Assembly (NCBI RefSeq): GCF_016801775.1
Contig: NZ_CP069004.1
Span: 2,108,001-2,172,000, forward strand
Reading direction: 5' to 3'
Source of the DNA: Sulfitobacter mediterraneus
GTDB lineage: Bacteria > Pseudomonadota > Alphaproteobacteria > Rhodobacterales > Rhodobacteraceae
Length of the DNA: 64,000 nt
The position numbers and the translations under genes were made by a program. Under the pieces are notes generated by a model that was not told the DNA's origin, ran no database searches, and saw nothing but the letters and a program-made list of their open reading frames with translations. Shown piece by piece: positions 58,099-64,000 of this stretch. Each line of letters opens with the position of its first letter. Position 1 is the stretch's first letter.

Positions 58099-58142
58099 TG
58101 CCAGGGGCGGGGCCGTAACCGGCGACCTGAGCCGAACCGAAA

Positions 58143-58349
58143 CTACTTCTTCGCGGCTTTCATGGCCTCTTCTTCCTGCGCCTTCACAGCGGCCTTTTCT
58201 TCTTTGGTCAGCTTGTTACCCCACTGATTGTTGCTCAGCCCCAGGTCAGCAGGCATCGGCTTGGTCTTGCCCTTTTTGACAGACCCGCCCTTATCAAGAA
58301 ATTCCTTGATCAGGTCCGCATCAGTGGTGGGCTTTGGAACATGTTTCAT
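58143..58349 (-). CDS. Small basic/acidic hypothetical protein
   Basis: A 68-residue Lys-rich protein (MKHVPKPTTDADLIKEFLDKGG ... EEKAAVKAQEEEAMKAAKK) with a helical, charged C-terminus. No family is recognised with certainty; short proteins of this type are common in Rhodobacteraceae. It lies downstream of the terminator that follows rplP, on the same strand. Confidence 0.6.
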   Translation of the reverse strand: MKHVPKPTTDADLIKEFLDKGGSVKKGKTKPMPADLGLSNNQWGNKLTKEEKAAVKAQEEEAMKAAKK

Positions 58350-58482
58350 ATGTGGTCCGCCTGGCAGCTGTGAGTATGTAGCTTACGCTACTCGGCTCAG
58401 GCGCAGTTGGCCAGAGGGATGCTGTGGGGGCCGGCCCGCCGGCTTGCAGTAATGGCGCGCACTGATCACCCTCAAAAACAAA

Positions 58483-58512
58483 AAGCCCCCGCCGAAAACT
58501 CGGCGGGGGCTT
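58483..58512 (-). terminator. Strong terminator after rplP
   Basis: A perfect 13-bp stem (AAGCCCCCGCCGA with TCGGCGGGGGCTT), tetraloop, and on the minus strand the tail TTTTTGTTTTT. It lies 124 nt past the rplP stop and shows that the rplB-rplP transcript ends here. Confidence 0.93.
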
Positions 58513-58635
58513 ATTCTAAAACTGTGGGTGCGCATCAAATGTGCACCGGACCTCAAAAACCGGGGCCGGAACGGGCATTTCTGCGAAATACCCTGCCTCC
58601 GGTTGGCCCGCACCGGCGATGCCGGTGCGACCTGT

Positions 58636-59049
58636 TTACCAGTCTTCGCGGACCACGACGCGTGTTTTGATTGGCAGCTTCATTGCCGCCAGACGCAGCG
58701 CTTCACGCGCGATGTCATCATTCACACCATCGATCTCAAACATGATCCGGCCTGGCTTGACCTTGGCCGCCCAGAAATCCACGGAACCTTTACCTTTACC
58801 CATACGTACTTCGACGGGCTTGGAGGTTACGGGCACATCCGGGAAGATGCGGATCCAGACACGGCCTTGACGTTTCATGTGACGCGTCATGGCACGACGT
58901 GCAGCTTCGATCTGGCGTGCAGTCACACGCTCAGGCTGCAGAGCCTTCAGGCCGTAGGTGCCAAAGTTCAGGTCAGACCCGCCCTTTGCCAGACCCTTGA
59001 TCGAGCCTTTGAACTGCTTACGGAACTTCGTACGCTTTGGTTGAAGCAT
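58636..59049 (-). CDS. rplP: Ribosomal protein L16
   Basis: A 137-residue L16 at the A-site: [72 protein letters not shown]. It is followed by a strong terminator rather than by rpmC, which departs from the usual S10 operon order. Confidence 0.98.
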   Translation of the reverse strand: MLQPKRTKFRKQFKGSIKGLAKGGSDLNFGTYGLKALQPERVTARQIEAARRAMTRHMKRQGRVWIRIFPDVPVTSKPVEVRMGKGKGSVDFWAAKVKPGRIMFEIDGVNDDIAREALRLAAMKLPIKTRVVVREDW

Positions 59050-59062
59050 CTTTCAGCCCTCC

Positions 59063-59770
59063 TTAGCGACGACCGCCGGCACCGCGAGGTGCTGGGCCGT
59101 CTTGGATTTCTTGTGCCTTGCGGTCACGTGCTGCCGGGTCATGTTCCATGATCTCGCCTTTGAAGATCCAGGTCTTGATCCCGATGATGCCGTAAGCGGT
59201 TGTCGCTTCAACATGTGCGTAATCAATGTCAGCACGCAGAGTGTGCAGTGGCACGCGGCCCTCACGGTACCATTCGGTACGCGCGATTTCTGCACCGCCC
59301 AGACGGCCGGCAACGTTCACACGGATACCCAGGGCACCCATACGCATGGCGTTTTGTACCGCACGCTTCATGGCGCGGCGGAAAGATACCCGGCGCTCCA
59401 GCTGCTGTGCGATGCTTTCACCAACCAGTGCGGCATCCAGTTCGGGCTTGCGGACCTCAACGATGTTCAGGTGCAGTTCCGAAGAGGTCATCTTGGCGAT
59501 TTTCTGACGCAGACCTTCAATGTCTGCACCTTTCTTACCAATGATAACGCCAGGACGGGCAGTGTGGATCGTAACGCGGCACTTCTTGTGCGGACGTTCG
59601 ATGATCACACGCGCGATACCGGCCTGCTTGCACTCTTCTTTGATGAAGGCACGGATGGCCAGATCTTCGAGAAGAAGATCACCATAGTCCTTGGTGTCGG
59701 CGTACCAGCGGCTGTCCCATGTGCGGTTCACCTGCAGGCGCATGCCGATCGGGTTTACTTTGTTACCCAT
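59063..59770 (-). CDS. rpsC: Ribosomal protein S3
   Basis: A 235-residue S3 with an N-terminal KH domain ([26 protein letters not shown]) and a C-terminal domain ([32 protein letters not shown] block). The start overlaps the rplV stop by one base (TAATG). It helps form the mRNA entry channel. Confidence 0.98.
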   Translation of the reverse strand: MGNKVNPIGMRLQVNRTWDSRWYADTKDYGDLLLEDLAIRAFIKEECKQAGIARVIIERPHKKCRVTIHTARPGVIIGKKGADIEGLRQKIAKMTSSELHLNIVEVRKPELDAALVGESIAQQLERRVSFRRAMKRAVQNAMRMGALGIRVNVAGRLGGAEIARTEWYREGRVPLHTLRADIDYAHVEATTAYGIIGIKTWIFKGEIMEHDPAARDRKAQEIQDGPAPRGAGGRR

Positions 59771-60150
59771 TATGCTTGCTCCTCAACTTGACGCACGACG
59801 ATTGTGACTTCTGCGAACGGCTTCATGATCTTGCCGAAACGGCCACGCGCACGTGGACGACCACGCTTGAGTGTCATGTTCTTACCGACATAGGCCTCGG
59901 CCACGATCAGCTCGTCCACGTCAAGGTTGTGGTTGTTCTCGGCGTTGGCAATTGCAGACTGAAGGCATTTCTTCACGTCTTGTGCGACACGCTTTTTGGA
60001 GAACGTCAGGTCCGTCAGGGCCTTGTCCACCTTCTTGCCGCGGATCAGGCCAGCAACGAGGTTCAGTTTCTGCGGCGACGTCTTCAGCATGCGCAGTTTT
60101 GCACGTGCTTCATTGTCTGCCACGCGGCGGGGATTCTTATCCTTGCTCAT
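59770..60150 (-). CDS. rplV: Ribosomal protein L22
   Basis: A 126-residue L22 lining the exit tunnel: [29 protein letters not shown] and the hairpin [18 protein letters not shown], site of macrolide-resistance changes in other species. 3 bp after rpsS. Confidence 0.98.
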   Translation of the reverse strand: MSKDKNPRRVADNEARAKLRMLKTSPQKLNLVAGLIRGKKVDKALTDLTFSKKRVAQDVKKCLQSAIANAENNHNLDVDELIVAEAYVGKNMTLKRGRPRARGRFGKIMKPFAEVTIVVRQVEEQA

Positions 60151-60153
60151 GGC

Positions 60154-60432
60154 TTATTTCCGCTTCGCTTTTTTGTCGGCGGCATGACCGTAGTAGGTCC
60201 GAGTTGGCGAATATTCACCAAACTTCTGACCAATCATGTCTTCGCTGACGTTAACAGGAATATGCTTGTGGCCGTTGTAGACACCAAAGGTCAGACCAAC
60301 AAACTGGGGCAGAATTGTCGAACGACGCGACCAGATCTTGATCACTTCGTTACGACCGCTTTCGCGAGATGCTTCGGCCTTCTTGAGGACATAAGAGTCA
60401 ACAAAAGGACCTTTCCATACTGAACGAGACAT
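60154..60432 (-). CDS. rpsS: Ribosomal protein S19
   Basis: A 92-residue S19 of the 30S head: [43 protein letters not shown] and [21 protein letters not shown]. 3 bp after rplB. Confidence 0.98.
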   Translation of the reverse strand: MSRSVWKGPFVDSYVLKKAEASRESGRNEVIKIWSRRSTILPQFVGLTFGVYNGHKHIPVNVSEDMIGQKFGEYSPTRTYYGHAADKKAKRK

Positions 60433-60435
60433 TGA

Positions 60436-61278
60436 TTAACGCCCCTTCTTCTTGGCGTGCCGGGACCGTACGATAAGACGGCTGGACGCTTTGTTCTTGT
60501 TGCGGGTCTTTGCACCCTTTGTCGGCTTACCCCAAGGTGTCACTGGGTGACGACCACCGGATGTACGGCCTTCACCACCACCGTGCGGGTGATCGATCGG
60601 GTTCATCACGACACCACGTACCGAAGGACGGATGCCCTTGTGACGCATGCGGCCCGCTTTACCGTAGTTCTGGTTGGAGTTGTCAGGGTTGGACACGGCA
60701 CCAACGGTGGCCATGCATTCCTGACGCACGAGACGCAGTTCGCCGGAGCTCAAACGGATCTGAGCGTAGCCACCGTCACGGCCCACGAACTGGGCGTATG
60801 TACCGGCGGCACGGGCGATCTGACCACCCTTACCGGGCTTCATCTCGATGTTGTGCACGATTGTACCGATTGGCATGCCAGAGAAAGGCATTGCATTGCC
60901 TGGCTTGATGTCGGCTTTGGCGGAGGCGATGACCTTGTCACCCACAGCCAAACGCTGCGGTGCGAGGATATAGGCCTGCTCGCCATCTTCATATTGAATC
61001 AGGGCGATAAACGCGGTCCGGTTCGGGTCATATTCGATCCGAGCCACAACAGCGGACATGTCCATCTTGTTGCGCTTGAAATCAACGATACGGTAAAGGC
61101 GCTTTGCACCCCCACCTTTGCGACGCATTGTGATCCGTCCGGTGTTGTTCCGTCCGCCGTGTTTTGTAAGACCTTCCGTGAGGGCCTTAACAGGGCGACC
61201 TTTCCAAAGCTCCGAACGGTCGATCAGTACCAGCCCACGCTGGCCCGGCGTCGTCGGTTTGTACGACTTGAGTGCCAT
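60436..61278 (-). CDS. rplB: Ribosomal protein L2
   Basis: A 280-residue L2 of the peptidyl-transferase centre: [24 protein letters not shown], the KOW-like core and the C-terminal [26 protein letters not shown] with the essential His. It normally follows rplW directly; here 2.1 kb with another gene intervenes, so a local promoter is expected in 61279-61400. Confidence 0.98.
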   Translation of the reverse strand: MALKSYKPTTPGQRGLVLIDRSELWKGRPVKALTEGLTKHGGRNNTGRITMRRKGGGAKRLYRIVDFKRNKMDMSAVVARIEYDPNRTAFIALIQYEDGEQAYILAPQRLAVGDKVIASAKADIKPGNAMPFSGMPIGTIVHNIEMKPGKGGQIARAAGTYAQFVGRDGGYAQIRLSSGELRLVRQECMATVGAVSNPDNSNQNYGKAGRMRHKGIRPSVRGVVMNPIDHPHGGGEGRTSGGRHPVTPWGKPTKGAKTRNKNKASSRLIVRSRHAKKKGR

Positions 61279-61400
61279 GTTGTCTGTCTTCCGTTTAGCT
61301 GTAGTGCCACCCCGAAAGGCGGCAATGGTTATAGGGCCCCGAAGGTCCCCGGTGGATGTCTGCTTGTTGGGCTATGGCCCCGCAATGCAAACAACAACAA

Positions 61401-61422
61401 AGCCCCAGACGAATCTGGGGCT
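61401..61422 (-). terminator. Terminator between the fusion gene and rplB
   Basis: AGCCCCAGA-CGAA-TCTGGGGCT is a perfect 9-bp stem; on the minus strand it is followed by TTGTTGTTGTTTG. It lies 55 nt past the stop of the pentapeptide-hydrolase gene and separates that gene from rplB. Confidence 0.8.
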
Positions 61423-61476
61423 GTGCCGATGGGGTCGTTTAGGAGGGATTGGGAGTGGGGTCAAGGGGGCTCACCC

Positions 61477-63024
61477 TCATGTCTTTATCCGCCAATACCC
61501 AAGCCTGGTGTCTTCCAAAGTGAAGCGCTCACTAGGTTCATCATTTCTCGCAAGAAGCGCGAATATATCGGATAGCACTGTCCGGCTACTCCCGATATAT
61601 CCATGCGCCAGAGTCCCGAGATCATCATTGTTCACCAATACAGTATCCATCCCGCTCATTACGAAAGTTGGAGGAATGAACCCAACTCTGGGAAACTCAT
61701 GCAGCCATCCAGATAGTTTCAGCGCCTTGTCATGACCTGATACGTAAGAAGTCGTTCTAGTAGAATATTTGGTCGATGCCTGAGCCAACTTTGGCATTAT
61801 GCCAGTATCGACGTCCGCAGCAGCGAGGATGACCTGATTCACCTTCTCTAAGACTTCATTCTCGCGCCGAGACAGAACCTCCATAGCACCTAGAAGGCAA
61901 CGGCACCCCATACTGTGCGCAATAATATTCACGCCTGATACTGCTGACTTGTTTAGAAACTTCTCAACGAAGTCAGCGAGAGAGTATTTGCTGGCCTCAG
62001 CAGCACGTTCGTCTGCGCTATACGACAGCTTCCGTCCCTTCGAAGGCCAACTGAAAAGCCCCACTCCTTGTCCGATTCCGAGATCATACCCAATCTGGGC
62101 CGCCCGCATTACCGCGTCTTCAAACGAATTATTGAACCCATGAATGAAAATTGTGGCTCTTTCCTGATTTTTCATTTTCTTAGTGGACGCAATTATATGT
62201 TGAAAGAAGAGCTCTTCATCCAACGAAATGATGGAATCCAAACGCAGTCGGTCGTCTTTCATATTCACTAGGCGCTTCCACAATGGAGAGCCAAGCGAAC
62301 CTACTCTATGGCCTTCTGGAACAGTAACTTCGCACAGGCCAAAACTCAATTTTTCCGCTTCTGTCGCTTTGAAACCGCTGAGAGCTCCTCGTTCAATTAT
62401 GGGCTCACGATTTGTCCCAAAAAAGACATCATATCTATTTTTGGAAGTTCGGCGGTTGTCATCAGTTGAGGTAGAATCAATGCCCGTACTCAAGCGAAAC
62501 CCAATTCGCGGCCCTGAGACACTTGCCTGATAGTCTTGCCTGCTGGCAAACACCTGCGCCCCTTGCCTTTCTAGGCTACCTATTTGCTCCGGGCGTAAAT
62601 CTAACCCAATAAATTTGGCGCTAGCTACTTCCGACTGTTCAAATTCAAAACCATTTGCAATGGTCCGTTCAAAAACTGCGCCTGCGAAGGTCGAGTTTTC
62701 GCAGGCTGCAAAAGACAGGTCGGCATCCTTGAACTTCGCGTTATCGAAATTGGACAAAGACAAATCAGCTTCGCGGAGATCAGCACCAGTAAAATCAGCT
62801 CCTTGAAAATTTAGATGGGAAAGGTCGGAACCTCGCAAGTCGGCCCCAGATAGATTAATCCTCTCAAATGTTCTGGAGGTTTTTGGGGACTCTCTAAAAT
62901 CAGGTGGAAGATTATTGAAAAAGTTAACACCCGATAGGTTTGGCGAGAAGTCGATGCGCTTTCGACGCTTATTCCAAGCCTTGACTCCTTCTTTCAGCCA
63001 TTCCTGATGTACTGGTTTTGGCAT
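61477..63024 (-). CDS. Pentapeptide-repeat protein fused to an alpha/beta hydrolase (DUF900-like)
   Basis: A 515-residue cytoplasmic protein. Residues about 45-145 are pentapeptide repeats of the A(D/N)Lxx type (NLSGADLRGSDLSHLNFQGA), forming a beta helix. After a linker (to about 205) comes a DUF900-type alpha/beta hydrolase: RYDVFFGTNREPI opens it, ATIFIHGFNNSFEDA is the oxyanion strand, VNIIAHSMGCRCLLGAM holds the nucleophile Ser, AADVDTGIM the Asp and LGTLAHGYIGSS the His. ATG 63024 has AGGAG at ideal spacing. The codon use is AT-richer than the ribosomal genes around it, and terminators lie on both sides, so it looks acquired. The substrate is unknown; esterase or lipase activity is inferred. 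Confidence 0.8.
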   Translation of the reverse strand: MPKPVHQEWLKEGVKAWNKRRKRIDFSPNLSGVNFFNNLPPDFRESPKTSRTFERINLSGADLRGSDLSHLNFQGADFTGADLREADLSLSNFDNAKFKDADLSFAACENSTFAGAVFERTIANGFEFEQSEVASAKFIGLDLRPEQIGSLERQGAQVFASRQDYQASVSGPRIGFRLSTGIDSTSTDDNRRTSKNRYDVFFGTNREPIIERGALSGFKATEAEKLSFGLCEVTVPEGHRVGSLGSPLWKRLVNMKDDRLRLDSIISLDEELFFQHIIASTKKMKNQERATIFIHGFNNSFEDAVMRAAQIGYDLGIGQGVGLFSWPSKGRKLSYSADERAAEASKYSLADFVEKFLNKSAVSGVNIIAHSMGCRCLLGAMEVLSRRENEVLEKVNQVILAAADVDTGIMPKLAQASTKYSTRTTSYVSGHDKALKLSGWLHEFPRVGFIPPTFVMSGMDTVLVNNDDLGTLAHGYIGSSRTVLSDIFALLARNDEPSERFTLEDTRLGYWRIKT

Positions 63025-63321
63025 CCACTCTCCTGCCACTGGTTTGCGCTAGGCTTCCAACTAGCTTCAAACTTAATTCTAAATTGCAATAAAAATACCA
63101 TAGGCAGACGCCCAACGCTATTCCAGCATGAAGGTCTTTAACCCAACCGCTCATAAAACGTCATCCGGGCATTCCTTCGACAGCGCTAACAACGCTGGCA
63201 TCCGCGTCACGTCGCTCTCGTTTTGGCTTAACCTGTGTACCAATGCCGCCCGCTGCAAGGTCGGTTGAATGCACTGCCAACGGGGTTGGGAGCCAAAAGC
63301 GCACCCCAAGGTCAGGACGCA

Positions 63322-63353
63322 AAAAGCCCCCCGCGTTTCCGCGAGGGGCTTTT
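63322..63353 (-). terminator. Terminator after rplW
   Basis: AAAAGCCCC(C)CGCG pairs with CGCG(A)GGGGCTTTT with one internal mismatch and a 4-nt loop; on the minus strand it is followed by TTTTTGCG. It probably ends the upstream part of the S10 operon before the inserted gene. Confidence 0.8.
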
Positions 63354-63366
63354 CTATCTTCAGCGT

Positions 63367-63384
63367 GGCGGGGTGAACCCCGCC
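63367..63384. repeat. Hairpin 10 nt past the rplW stop
   Basis: GGCGGGG-TGAA-CCCCGCC is a perfect 7-bp stem. It resembles the hairpins after sixA and rpoA, all with a TTCA/TGAA loop. Confidence 0.5.
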
Positions 63385-63393
63385 CTGCGGTCT

Positions 63394-63690
63394 TTACAGA
63401 CCGGTGCTCACGTCAATCGTGTTGCCTTCTTCCAGCGTCACATAGGCCTTTTTCACGTCTTTACGCTTACCAATCTGGCCGCGGAAACGTTTGACCTTGC
63501 CTTTGGTGATGGTCGTGTTCACGGCCTTCACCTTGACACCAAAGAGCGCCTCAACGGCCTCTTTGATCATCGGCTTGTTGCTGTCCATCGCCACTTCGAA
63601 AACAACGGCGTTCGCTTCGGACGCCATGGTTGCTTTCTCGGTGATGATCGGCTTGCGGATCACGTCGTAGTGGTTGTGCTTGGCGCTCAT
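63394..63690 (-). CDS. rplW: Ribosomal protein L23
   Basis: A 98-residue L23 at the tunnel exit, docking site of trigger factor and [29 protein letters not shown] and [25 protein letters not shown]. Its ATG overlaps the rplD stop (ATGA). Confidence 0.98.
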   Translation of the reverse strand: MSAKHNHYDVIRKPIITEKATMASEANAVVFEVAMDSNKPMIKEAVEALFGVKVKAVNTTITKGKVKRFRGQIGKRKDVKKAYVTLEEGNTIDVSTGL

Positions 63691-64000
63691 TTCAAACGGG
63701 CCTCCAGTGCTTCGATACCCGCTTTGGTGATCACCAGAGTGTCACGCTTCAGGATATCATATACGTTTGCACCCATTGTCGGCAGGATATCCAGACCTTC
63801 AATGTTGCGGGCAGCCTGAGCGAAGTTTTCGTTCACGGATGCACCGTCGATGACCAATGCACGCTTCCAGCCGAGGCTGGAGATCTGCTTGGCCAGTGCG
63901 GCAGTTTTGCCTTCGGATGCGGCTTCGTCGATGATGACCAGCTCGCCCGCTTTGGCTTTGGCGGACAGCGCATGGCGCAGGCCCAGCTTGCGGAACTTCT
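63687..64000 (-). CDS. rplD: Ribosomal protein L4, C-terminal part
   Basis: The frame enters from the right edge and ends at TGA 63687-63689, giving 103 residues of L4 ([20 protein letters not shown] ... [20 protein letters not shown]). The N-terminus and start are outside the window. L4 lines the exit tunnel and, in enterobacteria, regulates the S10 operon. Confidence 0.97.
   Translation of the reverse strand, partial: KFRKLGLRHALSAKAKAGELVIIDEAASEGKTAALAKQISSLGWKRALVIDGASVNENFAQAARNIEGLDILPTMGANVYDILKRDTLVITKAGIEALEARLK

Larger units (their letters stand above)
63025..63393. other. Gap between rplW and the fusion gene
   Basis: No gene is supported; a minus-strand frame at 62969-63154 overlaps the fusion gene start and lacks a binding site. 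It holds two hairpins close to rplW. The promoter of the fusion gene is expected in the AT-rich part near 63060-63110, but no clear boxes were found. Confidence 0.4.

Noticed and set aside
62969..63154. 61-codon minus-strand frame overlapping the start of the pentapeptide-hydrolase gene
   Set aside because: The larger gene has an ideal AGGAG before ATG 63024; the small frame overlaps it in another phase and has no support.

Overview
The window reads as a GC-rich chromosome segment of an alphaproteobacterium, most likely Rhodobacteraceae (Roseobacter group). The reasons are the aapJQMP amino-acid transporter, an ATP12-type F1-ATPase chaperone, a Rieske-type glycine betaine demethylase (gbcAB) with a dimethylglycine dehydrogenase, and the order of the ribosomal genes. 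Both ends are cut: a tungstate-type permease runs off the left edge and rplD runs off the right edge.

Positions 1-25 kb are accessory and metabolic. They hold a truncated tupB-like permease; a PhnZ-like HD-domain protein coupled to a reading frame broken by one in-frame TGA; a secreted RTX/DUF4214 protein; gbcAB behind a clear cobalamin riboswitch; a lacI-xylA-xylB xylose operon; a lone condensation-domain-like protein; a LysR regulator followed by dimethylglycine dehydrogenase; an EamA exporter; an HxlR-flanked detoxification operon (GST, NTF2-like, tautomerase, nitronate monooxygenase, GFA); a 1.5-kb mini-island bounded by a 15-bp copy of the tRNA-Arg 3' end and carrying a DUF3800 gene; and a VTT membrane protein / mercuric-reductase-like flavoprotein / histidine kinase group.

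Positions 25-46 kb are mostly housekeeping: rpmH-rnpA-yidD, ttcA, a GGDEF/EAL protein, yidC-MOSC-engB-argB, a small Fe-S protein, sixA, the aap operon, then (all on the minus strand) degQ-like, rarA, crcB, rluC-like, HAD and ATP12 genes.

Positions 46-64 kb are the S10-spc-alpha ribosomal region on the minus strand, from rplD (partial) to rplQ. It is cut at three places by unrelated DNA: a pentapeptide-repeat/alpha-beta-hydrolase fusion between rplW and rplB, a three-gene 1.8-kb block between rplP and rpmC, and a frame-shifted acyltransferase between rpmD and rplO. Terminator-like hairpins sit at each cut, and a good promoter candidate precedes rpmC, so the usual long operon seems divided into separate units.

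The most interesting items are the B12 riboswitch over an oxygenase that does not use B12, the pentapeptide-hydrolase fusion lodged in the ribosomal cluster, and the tRNA-bounded mini-island. No CRISPR array, insertion sequence, rRNA or intact integrase was seen.
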